Counted from the first letter of the stretch, positions 28,709 to 38,292 are shown. The stretch is DNA of 64,000 bases from Bog-473 sp963821755 (GCA_963821755.1 CAWGEX010000003.1:682001-746000), one strand, 5' to 3'. Notes: generated from the letters alone by a model not told the origin. A program made the numbers and translations.

Positions 28709-30076
28709 CTAACGCTGGCGCTTGCCCTTACTCTTGCGGGGTCGCGGTTGCGCCTGGGCTTGACCGGAGCCGGCACCCGAGCCGGTCGACGGCGCACCGG
28801 ACCCGGGCCGCCGGTCGAGCACTGCCGTGCTGCTGGCCGACCCCGGTCGGATGGGGCCGCTCTGCGCGCCCCGCTGGGGCTGGGGCCCGCTGCGGGTCTG
28901 CCCGCCGGCCGAAATGTTCATCTGCGTGGCCAGGGCCGCCGCTTCCGCCGGCGACAGCGAAGCGGCGCGGTCGGTGCGCTTGGCATTGCGCTGCGCGATG
29001 GCAATCCAACGCGACTCGCGCTCTTTGAACATGCAGAGCACCGGAGCGGCGATGAAGATCGAGGAGTAGGCCCCGCTCAACAGGCCGACGAAGAGGGCCA
29101 ATCCGAAGTCTTGCAAGGTGGAGGCTCCGAGCAACTCAGCGCCGACCACCAAGACGGCCAGCACGGGGAGAATGGCCACCAGGGACGTGTTGATGGAGCG
29201 GGCCAAGGTCTGGTTCATGGACAGATTGATGAGTTGGGTGTACGTCACCCGGCCGGTAGCGCCGATGCCCTTGGTGTTGTCACGGACGCGGTCGAACACC
29301 ACGACGGTGTCGTAGAGCGAATAGCCCAAAATGGTCAGCACGGCCACGACGGTGTCGGGCGTCACCTGGAAATTGAACAGCGAATAGACGCCGACGGTCA
29401 CCAGGATGTCGTGCACCATGGCGACGAACGCGGCCGCCGCCATCTTGGGCTCGAAGCGGATACTGATGTAGATCCCCACCACGATGAAGAAAATGATCAG
29501 CGCGGTGATGGCTTTGTTGGTGATCTGGGAACCCCAGGTCGGACCCACCTGGGTGCGGTTGTTCTTGATCGTCTCCGGTGTGGTGTTGGTCAGCTTGGCC
29601 AGTGCCACTTCGACCCGGTTCTCTTCCGCCACCTGGGCGTTCGGGGACAGCTTGTTGAGATCGGCCTGGACGTTGAGTTGTTGGTGCGTGCCCTGCCCCA
29701 GGAGCTGGACCACCGGTGAGGTCAGTCCTGCGGCCTGCATCGCATTCGTGGCCTGGGTCTGCGAGACGCCCGGGGCGGCCACGGTCCATTCGGTGCCGCC
29801 CTTGAATTGGATGCCGAGGTTGAGCCCGCCCCGCAGGATGATGGAGATGATGCCGGCCACGATGATGAGCGTCGAGATGGTGAACCAGGTGCGCTTGCGC
29901 CCCACGAAATCGAAGGTCGTTTCACCCCGGTAGAGACGGGCGAAGGGACCGTGGTGGTTCGGATCTCTCTCGCGCTTGCGAATGATGTTGCGCACCGCGT
30001 CGTCGACGTTGAGATCCTCGTCCTCCAGCGCGTCGTCGACGGCATCGTCCATCGTGAGGTCATCGCGCTCGGTCAT
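28709..30076 (-). CDS. secF: Protein translocase subunit SecF
   Basis: This 455-residue membrane protein has the first helix (WFTISTLIIVAGIISIIL), then LNLGIQFKGGTEW. The C-terminal five-helix block shows FEPKMAAAAFVAMVHDILVTVG, ILGYSLYDTVVVFDRVRDN and NQTLARSINTSLVAILPVLAVLV. With SecD it uses the proton gradient to aid export through SecYEG. The C-terminal ~75 residues are a hydrophilic Gln/Gly/Ser/Pro and basic tail longer than usual. It overlaps the secD stop by four bases (ATGA). Confidence 0.95.
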   Translation of the reverse strand: MTERDDLTMDDAVDDALEDEDLNVDDAVRNIIRKRERDPNHHGPFARLYRGETTFDFVGRKRTWFTISTLIIVAGIISIILRGGLNLGIQFKGGTEWTVAAPGVSQTQATNAMQAAGLTSPVVQLLGQGTHQQLNVQADLNKLSPNAQVAEENRVEVALAKLTNTTPETIKNNRTQVGPTWGSQITNKAITALIIFFIVVGIYISIRFEPKMAAAAFVAMVHDILVTVGVYSLFNFQVTPDTVVAVLTILGYSLYDTVVVFDRVRDNTKGIGATGRVTYTQLINLSMNQTLARSINTSLVAILPVLAVLVVGAELLGASTLQDFGLALFVGLLSGAYSSIFIAAPVLCMFKERESRWIAIAQRNAKRTDRAASLSPAEAAALATQMNISAGGQTRSGPQPQRGAQSGPIRPGSASSTAVLDRRPGSGAPSTGSGAGSGQAQAQPRPRKSKGKRQR

Positions 30077-31706
30077 ACCGGGACCCTCTCGGGGGTGGGC
30101 CGACTCGACGTGGGCTCGGCTTGGGGCTGCACCGCCAAGCCACGTGCGATACCGAAGCGCCCGGCCCGGGTGAGGCGTTCACTTCGGCCAAGGAGAATGA
30201 CCAGGGGTCTCGTGTAGAACCAGGTGACGAACATGTCGAGAATGGTCGAGAGGCCGAGAAAGAAGGCGAACCCCTTGACGTCCCCCACGGCCACGACATA
30301 GAGGACGATGGCGGCCAGCAACGAGACGAAGTCGGCTGCCCACACGGTGCGCCACGCACTCTTGAAGCCGCGATCGACACTGGTGCGCACCGAGCGCCCC
30401 GATCTGGTCTCGTCCTTGAGTCGCTCGAAATAGACGATGTAGGAGTCGACGGTGATACCGATGGACACAATGAGGCCCGTGATACCGGCCAGGTCGAAGC
30501 TCGGGCTGAACGAGGTGTGCCCGAGCGCGGAGATGATGGCCCACAGGAGCGCGGCGGTGAGGGCCAGGCCCGAAATGACCACGAGCCCCAGGCCTCGGTA
30601 ATACACCAGGACATAGAGCAGGACGAGAGCCAGGCCGGCCACACCGGCCGCCAGGCCGGCCAGGAGCGCCGACTTCCCGAGGGTGGGCGACACGGTCTGG
30701 GTGGTGAGCTGCTTGAGGGTGACCGGCAGCGAACCGAATTGCATGGCCTGGGCGAGCTGATCGGCGTTGGCCTGGGTGAGGTTGCCCGAGATCTGACCCT
30801 GGCCGCCGAACGAGGAGAAGGCGGCTTGACCCGGTTGGATGAGGGGTGCGGAGTAGACGTTGCCGTCCAATTCAATGCCGAGGAGCTTATGGAAGTTCTC
30901 CTGCGCCACGGTGTCCCAAAGGGCCGAGTTGGCCGATCCCGCCAGGGTGTAATTCACCACCCAGTTGCCCGTCTGGTCCTGCTGGGCCTGGGCTGACCCG
31001 ATGGCATGCCCGGTCATCTGCTCCGGGCCCATCACGTAGCGCGGCGCGGTCGCCGAAGCCGTGCCGTTCGGGGCGATCTGCGGGAGGAGGACGGTGCGGT
31101 TCGGGTAATTCTTCGCCGCCGTGGTGGTGTTCGTGATCACGGAGAACTGCTGATCGGGGTGACGGCGTTGCCGTTCGGGTTGGCTGTCGAGACACCGAGA
31201 TTGGCCTCGGTGGTGGCCGTGGAGGGGGCACATGTCGGCAGCGGGGCGTTACCGGAAGTGGCCGTAGCGGGTTTGGTGTTCTTCTTGGACGGTGTCACGA
31301 CCTGCTTGAGGAAGGCGGTCGATGTCGTCTCGCACAACACAGGCCGGAAGTAGAGCTGCGCCGTCTGGCCAATCGTGGCCAGGACCGCGGCCGCGTTGCT
31401 GACGCCCGGGATCGACACCGAAACCTCGTCGGTGCCCGAGGTGGCGACCTGGGCCCCTGAGACCCCGAGGCCGTTGACCCGGCTATTCAGGATGTTCACC
31501 GTCTCCTGCAGTTCGGACTGGGAGACCTTGTGCTGCGTCTGGTAGACGACGGCCAACCCTCCGGCCAGGTCGAGTCCTAGCTTGGGCGACCATTTGACGC
31601 TGAACACTGCCGCAAAAGAGCCGAGGGAGATGGCGACGACAGCCAGGACGCTGATCAGCAGGTTGCGTTGCCGCCGCTGATTGGCCCTGGACGCTTTGGG
31701 GCTCAC
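30073..31706 (-). pseudogene. secD: Protein translocase subunit SecD, broken by a one-base frameshift
   Basis: The N-terminal frame runs from 31706 to 31137. It has the first membrane helix, KLGLDLAGGLAVVYQ, VNILNSRVNGLGVSGAQV, and ends with ISSSP after NAVTP. The C-terminal frame continues as DQQFSVITNTTTAAKNYPN, through ELDGNVYSAPLIQPG and the membrane block with GLIVSIGITVDSYIVYFERLKDE, to 30073. One extra C in the coding run CCCC (G run at 31156-31159) gives a normal protein of about 544 residues. SecD is important for export in most bacteria, so true loss would be surprising. Its partners secF and yajC are intact. Confidence 0.9.
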
Positions 31707-32197
31707 GCCTCTTCGGCCCCCTCGTCACCGTGCTCGTGTTTGTCGATGTCGAACGATTCCGGCGCACGACCCTGAGGATGGACATCGGGGTCGTCGTCAA
31801 CCACCGAAGAGTGCCGGTCGTCGGCCGTATCGACGGGGACATCGACGATGGGGTCCACCTTGCGGGCGATGGCCTGGCGGATGAAGACGATCCGCGTCGG
31901 CTGAGGGCCCTCGAGATTGCCGTCGGCCTCGGTGTGGCCGGTCAGGAGCGTGTAGCGGTCGCCATGGATTTCCAGAATCGTCCCGACGACGCCGCCGATG
32001 GTCTGCACCTCGTCGCCAACCTCATAGGGGGTGGCGGCGTTGGCCCGGGCCGCCGCCGCCTTGCGCTGTTGCGGCTTGAGGAAGAAGAAATACCCGGCCA
32101 CCACAATCAGGATGAGCGGCAGCAGCGTGAGCAGGGGATTTGAGCTCTTTTTGGCGGCCGCCCCTAAGAGGAACACCAGTGCGGGTAGATGCGTCAT
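31703..32197 (-). CDS. yajC: Preprotein translocase subunit YajC
   Basis: The 164-residue protein has a single helix (LLTLLPLILIVVAGYFFFLKPQQRK), then TPYEVGDEVQTIGGVVGTILEI, the YajC signature. It has a longer acidic C-terminal tail (about 115-164) than enteric YajC. It belongs to the SecDF-YajC complex and overlaps the secD start by four bases (ATGA). Confidence 0.93.
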   Translation of the reverse strand: MTHLPALVFLLGAAAKKSSNPLLTLLPLILIVVAGYFFFLKPQQRKAAAARANAATPYEVGDEVQTIGGVVGTILEIHGDRYTLLTGHTEADGNLEGPQPTRIVFIRQAIARKVDPIVDVPVDTADDRHSSVVDDDPDVHPQGRAPESFDIDKHEHGDEGAEEA

Positions 32198-32729
32198 GAG
32201 AATCCTTCAACAAGGTCGTGTGCGAAGCGAAACCCTAGTGCCTGCACCCCCGTCTGCCTCGACAGTCCCCCGCCGACGCAACGAGAGTGCCGCTCCCGAG
32301 AACCCCGACCGCGACCCATTGCCTCCCGGCAGGGGTAACGGCTCTGGCCAACCCCGATTGCGCAGAAATTGCAGCCGCAACCGTCCTGCAACCAGGCAGC
32401 GCCACGACTGCACCGACCGGGGTACACCATGCCCCCACAGCACACAGCCACACCAACACCTCGAGATGATCGGTCGTCCGGAGGGGGACGATCGCATCGT
32501 GGGTCCGATGAAGGGGAACGGACTCGCGAGGGGGAACATCCAGAGGTAAGGGAGCACGCGAGGGTGCGCCGGTTGATGGCCCGCAATCGTCGGTCGGAGA
32601 GATCCGGGGGAACCGATGACCGGGTCCCGGCGCACCTCTCGCTCCCTGCTGCGCCTTCCATCACAATTTCTCCGCCGTAGGCACGGTACAGTAATCAGCC
32701 TATGCACCAGGGTCTTGGCGGTTGTTTTG
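32198..32729. other. 532-base gap between divergent yajC and the response regulator
   Basis: No convincing gene is seen. Several short open frames exist on both strands, but all have random-looking composition and no ribosome-binding site or domain. A TACAGT at 32687-32692 could be a -10 element for the response regulator, with a start point near 32700. This gap sits exactly where the conserved ruvB-yajC order is interrupted. Confidence 0.5.
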
Positions 32730-33428
32730 ATGCGTGAGGGGCGCGTTTCCGTCCTCGTCATTGAGGATGACGGCGATATCAGAGGCCTGCTCCGATCACT
32801 TCTCGAGCGTGAGGGCTTCGGCATCACCGAAGCGGACTCGGGACGGGACGGGGTCCGGCTGTTCCATCAGAAGGCGCCCGACATCGTCATCCTCGATGTG
32901 GGTCTGCCCGACCTCGACGGTTGGCAGGTCCTCGAGCGCATCCGGGACATGAGCGACACGCCGGTCCTGATGCTGACGGCCCGTTCCACCGACATCGACA
33001 AGGTGCGTGGACTCAACGCCGGGGCGGACGACTATCTGACCAAGCCCTTCAGCCGGGTGGAGCTCCTGGCCCGTCTCCAGGCCATCAGCCGGCGCCAGGT
33101 GGCCCGCAGCCAGCCCGTCACGTCCTTCGAAGACATGCAGGTCAGGGTCGATTTCGTGCACCAGGCCGTGACCATTGCCGGAGCCGCCGTCGTGCTCACC
33201 CCGACCGAGTACCGGCTGCTGGCCACGTTGGTACGCCACCAGGGCCAGGTCCTCTCGCCCGATCAACTGATCGAGTTGGCCTGGGACGACCCCACCGGCC
33301 TGGCCCCCTCAAGGGTCAAGTACGCCATCCTGCGGCTGCGCCGGAAGCTGGGCTGGGCCGAACAGGAAGACTCCCCCATCGAGACGGTGCGGGGGTTCGG
33401 CTACCGCTACCGAACCCAGGCGATGTAA
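32730..33428 (+). CDS. OmpR/PhoB-type response regulator
   Basis: The 232-residue product from the ATG at 32730 has a receiver domain with VLVIEDDGDI, the phosphorylated Asp in IVILDVGLPDLDGW, the Thr/Ser position in LMLTARST and the Lys in DDYLTKPFSR. The C-terminal winged helix has LTPTEYRLLATLVRHQGQVLS and ETVRGFGYRY. It is followed four bases later by its sensor kinase. Regulated genes are unknown. An in-frame extension upstream to 32616 is less likely. Confidence 0.9.
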   Translation: MREGRVSVLVIEDDGDIRGLLRSLLEREGFGITEADSGRDGVRLFHQKAPDIVILDVGLPDLDGWQVLERIRDMSDTPVLMLTARSTDIDKVRGLNAGADDYLTKPFSRVELLARLQAISRRQVARSQPVTSFEDMQVRVDFVHQAVTIAGAAVVLTPTEYRLLATLVRHQGQVLSPDQLIELAWDDPTGLAPSRVKYAILRLRRKLGWAEQEDSPIETVRGFGYRYRTQAM

Positions 33429-33432
33429 CTCC

Positions 33433-35394
33433 GTGAGCGCTGCCGAGAGGTCTCGCCCGTCCTCACTCTCGACGTCGCCGGACCCGGCCGTCCAGGCCGA
33501 GATGAAGGGGCACGGATTCGTCCCCGGCTTCTACGGCACCATGCGGGCCCGACTCCCGCTCTTCGCCCTCGAGGCCGTGGCCATCGTGCTCATCGCCCTC
33601 GTCCCGTTCCCCAGCGGCTCGCGCCGCGAGGTCCTGGTCGCGGCCGTCGTCTTCATGGGGATCCTGACGGCTGCCTTCCTCGTGCCGTGGGAGCACATGC
33701 CCGACTTCGCCTGGCTGGTGATACCCATCGGCTTCCTGGCCGTCATCGCGCTCATCCGCGACGCCCAGGGTGGCGGAGACTCCGGACTGATCATCGTCTT
33801 TCTCCTGCCCATCGTGTGGCTGGCCCTCTACGGCCGGCGACTCCACATCGTGGTGGGACTCCTCTGTCTGTACCTGGCCCTCGCCCTGCCGATCCTCGTC
33901 GTCGGGCCGCCCAAGTACCCCCATTCGGAGTGGCGGCAGGCCATTGCCATGGCTGCGGTCACCACGCTGGTCTCACTGACGGTGTTCTTAGTGGTTTCGA
34001 AGAACCGCGTCTACGTACGCGATCTGGTCCACCAGACCCAGATCGCCCGTCTCAGCGCGCTGGGTGCCGATCAGGCGCGCGACCGACTCGAAGCTCTCCT
34101 ACGGGCGGCAACCGGGAGCGCGATCATGGGGGTCGATCCGGCGGGGACGGTCACCTTCTTCTCGGCCGGGGCTGAGCAGATGCTCGGGTACACCGCGGCC
34201 GAGGTGGTGGGCATTCGCTCGATCGCGTACTTCATCGACCCGGCCCAGATCGACGAGCGCCGCCAGACCATCGACTCACTGCGTCGCAACGCCTTCTCAC
34301 CGGCCGATCCTGAGGCCCTGGCCGAAGTCCCCTGGACGGCCACACGCAAGGACGGCCAGAAGCGTCGCTGTGTGGTGCGGGTGCGCGCCATGCCTACTCC
34401 GGTCGTCGACGACTCATTGGGTGGCGACCGCAACGCCCCCTCCCACAACGCCGCCCACCCTTCAACCAACCCGGCGTCCACTCAGCGGCGTCGGCCCGCC
34501 TCCGCCGAAGACGCCTCCGCCGCCACGAGTTACGTCGTGGTGGCCATCGACGTCACCGAGCGCGAGGAGTTGGCCGCCGAGCGGGAACGCATTTTCTCCG
34601 TGCAGCGAGAAGTGACCCAGTCCTTCATTCAGCAGAACCGCCGACTCCGCGAGCTGACGCAGATGAAGGACGATGTGGTGGCCACGGTGTCGCACGAATT
34701 GCGCACACCCATCACGTCCATCCGGGGCTTCATCGAATTGTTATTGGACGACGCACCAGAGCTCACCGAAGAGCAGGTACGGATGCTGCGGACGATCCAT
34801 CGCAGTTCCGAGCAGCTGCAGCGGGTGGCCGAGGACCTGCTCGCCGACCCCGGAGGTGGCGCCGGACTGACGGTCGCCTTCACCGACCTCGACCTGCGCG
34901 ACCTGACCGCCGACGCGGTCGACTCCTTCCAGACCGCAGCCACGACGGCCGGCGTGACCATCTCGCTGGCTGCGGACCACGGGGTGCCCGTGTTCGGTGA
35001 CCCCACCCGCCTGCATCAACTCGTGGGCAACCTGATCTCCAACGCGATCAAGTTCTCACCCCGAGGGGGGAAGGTGCAGGTTGTCGTCGACTCAGCGGAT
35101 ACCTTCGCCCGGGTCCAGGTGCTCGACGAAGGCCCGGGGGTCCCAGAGGCCGAACGCCCTCAACTCTTCGAACGCTTCTACCGTCTGGCTTCGACCACCG
35201 AGTCCGGCGTACCGGGGAGCGGCCTCGGGCTGGCCATCGCCAAATCGGTGGCCGAGGCCCACGAAGGCTTCCTCGACATCGTCGACACTCCCGGCTGGTC
35301 AACGACCTTCCGGATCTTCTTGCCCCTGCAGCAGGCGGCGCAGCCGGGCGTCCATCCCGGTGGGCATCCAGCAGCCACGTCAATGACGGCGTAA
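33433..35394 (+). CDS. Membrane sensor histidine kinase with PAS domain
   Basis: The GTG start at 33433 gives 653 residues. Six hydrophobic helices (about 38-195) form an integral membrane sensor without a large external loop. A PAS domain (about 215-375) follows, with a low-complexity insert (about 335-360) and an IDVTEREELAAERE linker helix. HisKA has VATVSHELRTPITSIRGF. The ATPase domain has NLISNAIKFSPRGG, VLDEGPGVPEAERPQLFERFYR and GSGLGLAIAKSV. All phosphotransfer motifs are present. The multi-helix sensor suggests a signal in or near the membrane, but the stimulus is unknown. Confidence 0.9.
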   Translation: MSAAERSRPSSLSTSPDPAVQAEMKGHGFVPGFYGTMRARLPLFALEAVAIVLIALVPFPSGSRREVLVAAVVFMGILTAAFLVPWEHMPDFAWLVIPIGFLAVIALIRDAQGGGDSGLIIVFLLPIVWLALYGRRLHIVVGLLCLYLALALPILVVGPPKYPHSEWRQAIAMAAVTTLVSLTVFLVVSKNRVYVRDLVHQTQIARLSALGADQARDRLEALLRAATGSAIMGVDPAGTVTFFSAGAEQMLGYTAAEVVGIRSIAYFIDPAQIDERRQTIDSLRRNAFSPADPEALAEVPWTATRKDGQKRRCVVRVRAMPTPVVDDSLGGDRNAPSHNAAHPSTNPASTQRRRPASAEDASAATSYVVVAIDVTEREELAAERERIFSVQREVTQSFIQQNRRLRELTQMKDDVVATVSHELRTPITSIRGFIELLLDDAPELTEEQVRMLRTIHRSSEQLQRVAEDLLADPGGGAGLTVAFTDLDLRDLTADAVDSFQTAATTAGVTISLAADHGVPVFGDPTRLHQLVGNLISNAIKFSPRGGKVQVVVDSADTFARVQVLDEGPGVPEAERPQLFERFYRLASTTESGVPGSGLGLAIAKSVAEAHEGFLDIVDTPGWSTTFRIFLPLQQAAQPGVHPGGHPAATSMTA

Positions 35395-35468
35395 TCGACC
35401 AACCTTCAACCGGAACGGCGTGGCCGCCTCCGGCGGGCGCTCACGGGTCACCGATCAGGCGCCCCGCG

Positions 35469-35897
35469 TTACGCGGTCGCACAGGCGTTGTGAAAGATGA
35501 CGGTGGGAACCGAGTGATTCGGGCAATAGGTAGCCCGGTCAACCGCTTGCCACTGCCTCCCAGCCGCCTTGAACAGATCGGTTGCCGAGATGCCCGTTCC
35601 GCCAGGCCCGCCGGCGGGAACTTCGACGAAGGCATAGGCGAATGCGCCGGCGCAGGCGAACTTGGTCACGACGGCTCCTCTGTTGCTCCGCTCGGCGCCC
35701 GTGGCGATTGCGTCTTTTGTGCATGGCGGAGTTGACGCCGACGCCGACGCTGTCGGGTTCGACGATGTCGCTCCGGGCTTTGGAGTCGTCATGGCTCTGG
35801 GCGCCGCGGCGCTGCAGGCGGCCAAGACGGGGATGACCAGCCCGCATCCGACGAACACCGCTACCCTCGAGTGCCTGGTCGACGGGGCCTGCCACAC
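35469..35897 (-). CDS. Putative secreted lipoprotein, unknown function
   Basis: From the GTG at 35897 the product is 142 residues with a short basic start, a hydrophobic core (VAVFVGCGLVIPV) and a lipobox LAAC. An ATG at 35933 would add 12 residues. After a Ser/Thr/Ala/Pro linker comes a small domain with three cysteines (TPPCTKDA, KFACAGAFAYAF, DRATYCPNHSVP) and a fourth near the C-terminus (FHNACATA), so two disulfides are possible. No family is recognised. It follows the ruvB stop closely on the same strand. Confidence 0.65.
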   Translation of the reverse strand: MWQAPSTRHSRVAVFVGCGLVIPVLAACSAAAPRAMTTPKPGATSSNPTASASASTPPCTKDAIATGAERSNRGAVVTKFACAGAFAYAFVEVPAGGPGGTGISATDLFKAAGRQWQAVDRATYCPNHSVPTVIFHNACATA

Positions 35898-35939
35898 ATG
35901 CCCCGAGGGCCCGTAAGACCCGTGAACTCTCACGTCACC

Positions 35940-37059
35940 CTATGGATTGAAAAGCGTCGATGTCCCGCCCATCGGCAAACCGCTGGGCGGAGTGAGCCCA
36001 ACGTGCGACCACGCCCGCAACGTCGGCACTCGACCACGAGCCGTGCGCTGGATCAGTCCGCACTGCAGGAGGAAGGGTTCGTAGGCATCCTCAATGGTGT
36101 CGGACTCCTCACCGACGCATTGCGCCAAGGTGGTCAGGCCGACGGGGTGGCCTTCAAATCGATCACACAGGGTCATCAAGATGGCCCGGTCGACCTTGTC
36201 CAGGCCAAGTTGGTCGACCCCGAACAGGTCGAGACCCTCGCTCGCCGTGGCTCCGTTGATCGAACCGTCACCCCGAACTTCGGCGAAGTCACGGACCCGT
36301 CGCAGAAGCCGGTTGGCCACACGGGGCGTGCCCCGGGCCCGTTCCGATATCCGCGTCGCCCCTTCATCATCGACCTGCGACGTGGAGGATCCGGGCTGAG
36401 CGTTCCACGATGGCCCGCAGGTCGGCCGGTTCATAGAGGTCGAGGCGGCCGACGAAGCCGAACCGGTCACGCAGCGGCCCCGAGACCAGACCGGTGCGCG
36501 TCGTGGCTCCGACCAAGGTGAACTTGGGCAGGTCCAGACGGATCGACCGCGCGGTCGGCCCCTTGCCGATCAGGATGTCGAGCTTGGCATCCTCCATGGC
36601 GGAGTAGAGCATCTCCTCGACGGAGCGATGCAACCGATGGATCTCGTCGATGAAGAGGACATCGCCGTCCTGAAGATCGGTGAGTAGGGCGGCCAGGTCT
36701 CCGGCGCGGGTCAGCACCGGACCCGAGGTGATGCGAAAGCCCGAACCCATCTCCGCCGCCACGATCCCGGCCAACGACGTCTTCCCGAGGCCGGGCGGAC
36801 CGGCGAAGAGGAGATGGTCCACCGGCTGCTGTCGTTGGCGGGCGGCTTGAAGGACGATGCCCAGGTGCTCCACCAGTTGGGCCTGGCCGACGAACTCGTG
36901 GAGCGAACGGGGACGGAGTCCGGCCTCTTCGATCTCCTCGACACCGCCGGCGACGACCGGCGCCACCAAGCGCGTCTCGTCATCCGCTTCTGCCCCGGCC
37001 CCTTCGGTCGTCGCATCCTCGTTGGTCGACAGAACCTCCCGGCGGGCCCGAGGGCTCAC
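35940..37059 (-). pseudogene. ruvB: Holliday junction branch migration helicase RuvB, broken by a one-base frameshift
   Basis: The first frame (37059 to 36367) has LHEFVGQ, Walker A (FAGPPGLGKTSLA), Walker B (VLFIDEIHRLHR), sensor 1 (LVGATTRTG) and stops after SARILHVAGR. The second frame continues as VDDEGATRISERARGTPRVANRLLRRVRDF, the classic RuvB winged-helix approach, to 35940. The coding strand seems to hold one base too many between about 36371 and 36384. Removing one restores about 370 residues. ruvC and ruvA upstream are intact and overlap by ATGA. This indel has the opposite sign to those in rarA and secD. Confidence 0.88.
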
Positions 37060-37670
37060 CGGCTGGCCAACTCACGCAAGGCGAGACGGAGCATTTCTTC
37101 CACCCCTACATCGTCGCGCAAGCCGTCCAGTGCGCCTCGGATCTCCTCGGGGGCGTACCCAAGCTCGCTGAGCGCGGCCCGCGCTTCGGATCGCGATGTC
37201 CGGGTAGTGCGCGCCGAGCCCTCGGTCGACACACCGTGCAGGTCAAGGGACAGATCGGGCAGGTCGAGCCGGCTCTTGAGCTCGATCAGGAGACGGGCCG
37301 CCGTCTTGCGACCGACTCCGGGCACGGTGCACAACGTGTCGAGATCGTCCTCCAGGACGGCGGTGCTGAGCGACGCCGGCGAGAGCACGGCCATGATGGC
37401 CAACGCCAGGGCTGGTCCCACGCCGTGGGAACCGAGGAGAACCTCGAAGCAGCGGCGTTCGTCGTCGTGCATGAAGCCGTAGAGGACGATGGCGTCCTCG
37501 CGAACGTGCGTGTGGATGAAGAGGGTCGCCTCTGCCGCGGAGCCCTGAGTGATGAGGGAGGATGCCGTAGACGGCGTCACTGTCACTCGATACCCGACTC
37601 CGGCCACATCGAGGATCACCTCCCCTTCGGCCGATCGCAGCACCACGGTTCCGCGCAAGAGACCGATCAC
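37056..37670 (-). CDS. ruvA: Holliday junction branch migration protein RuvA
   Basis: This 204-residue protein starts MIGLLRGTVV, with VAGVGYRVTV in the N-terminal OB fold. The helix-hairpin-helix region is LLGSHGVGPALALAIMAVL and VPGVGRKTAARLLIELK, and the C-terminal domain III has ALSELGYAPEEI. It binds four-way junctions and recruits RuvB. It overlaps ruvC and ruvB by four bases each. Confidence 0.95.
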   Translation of the reverse strand: MIGLLRGTVVLRSAEGEVILDVAGVGYRVTVTPSTASSLITQGSAAEATLFIHTHVREDAIVLYGFMHDDERRCFEVLLGSHGVGPALALAIMAVLSPASLSTAVLEDDLDTLCTVPGVGRKTAARLLIELKSRLDLPDLSLDLHGVSTEGSARTTRTSRSEARAALSELGYAPEEIRGALDGLRDDVGVEEMLRLALRELASR

Positions 37671-38191
37671 AACGCACTCCTTTCTCGGGTCAAGGCCGCC
37701 CCCACGGCACGGCGCAACGGGACGGTGGTCAGGTGACAGACAGCCAGGGCCAGCGCGTCGGCCACGTCGGGCGGGCTCGGTGGTGCGGCCAGACCCAGGA
37801 CGTTGGCCACCATGCGCTGCACCTGATCCTTGGTGGCGGCGCCGTACCCGACCAGGGCCTGTTTGACCTCATTGGATGTGTACTGCGCCACCTCACATCC
37901 GGCCTCCGCGGCAGCGACCAGGGCCAGCCCGCTGGCCTGGCCGACCGACATCGCCGTCTTGACGTTGACCTGGAAGAAAACCCGCTCGACGGACACCACC
38001 TGGGGCGACAGTTCCGCCACCAGGGCGCGCAACTCGGTGTGCAGAATGAGAAGTCGCTCCGGCAATGGTGCGTTCGGATTTGTCTCGATGACGCCGGCGG
38101 CGTGGGCCTTCAGCGCGCTGTCGTGCTCACCCCGGCCGACCATGCCGTAGCCACAGCGAGAGAGTCCCGGGTCGATTCCCAATACGAACAT
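37667..38191 (-). CDS. ruvC: Crossover junction endodeoxyribonuclease RuvC
   Basis: The 174-residue resolvase has FVLGIDPGLSRCGYGMV (first Asp), SVERVFFQVNVKTAMSVGQASG (Glu), YTSNEVKQALVGYGAATKDQVQRMV and the final acidic DVADALALAVCH. All catalytic acids are in place. It is the first gene of the ruvCAB operon. A 101-base gap separates it from yebC upstream. Confidence 0.95.
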   Translation of the reverse strand: MFVLGIDPGLSRCGYGMVGRGEHDSALKAHAAGVIETNPNAPLPERLLILHTELRALVAELSPQVVSVERVFFQVNVKTAMSVGQASGLALVAAAEAGCEVAQYTSNEVKQALVGYGAATKDQVQRMVANVLGLAAPPSPPDVADALALAVCHLTTVPLRRAVGAALTRERSAL

Positions 38192-38292
38192 GCGTTCGTA
38201 GCGTAGCCGCCACCAGGCACGTACGGGCGGATCATCTTTCCGATCTGACCTGACCAGCTCCGCCTCCCCGTGCGGGGTGGGAAAGCGCGGCG

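Noticed and set aside
28670..28740. CTTGCC-rich stretch after the GNAT gene, considered as a repeat array
   Set aside because: Most of it encodes the basic tail of SecF. The units are irregular.
32207..32827. Open frames on both strands in the yajC/response-regulator gap
   Set aside because: Random composition, no ribosome-binding site, and overlap with the response regulator.
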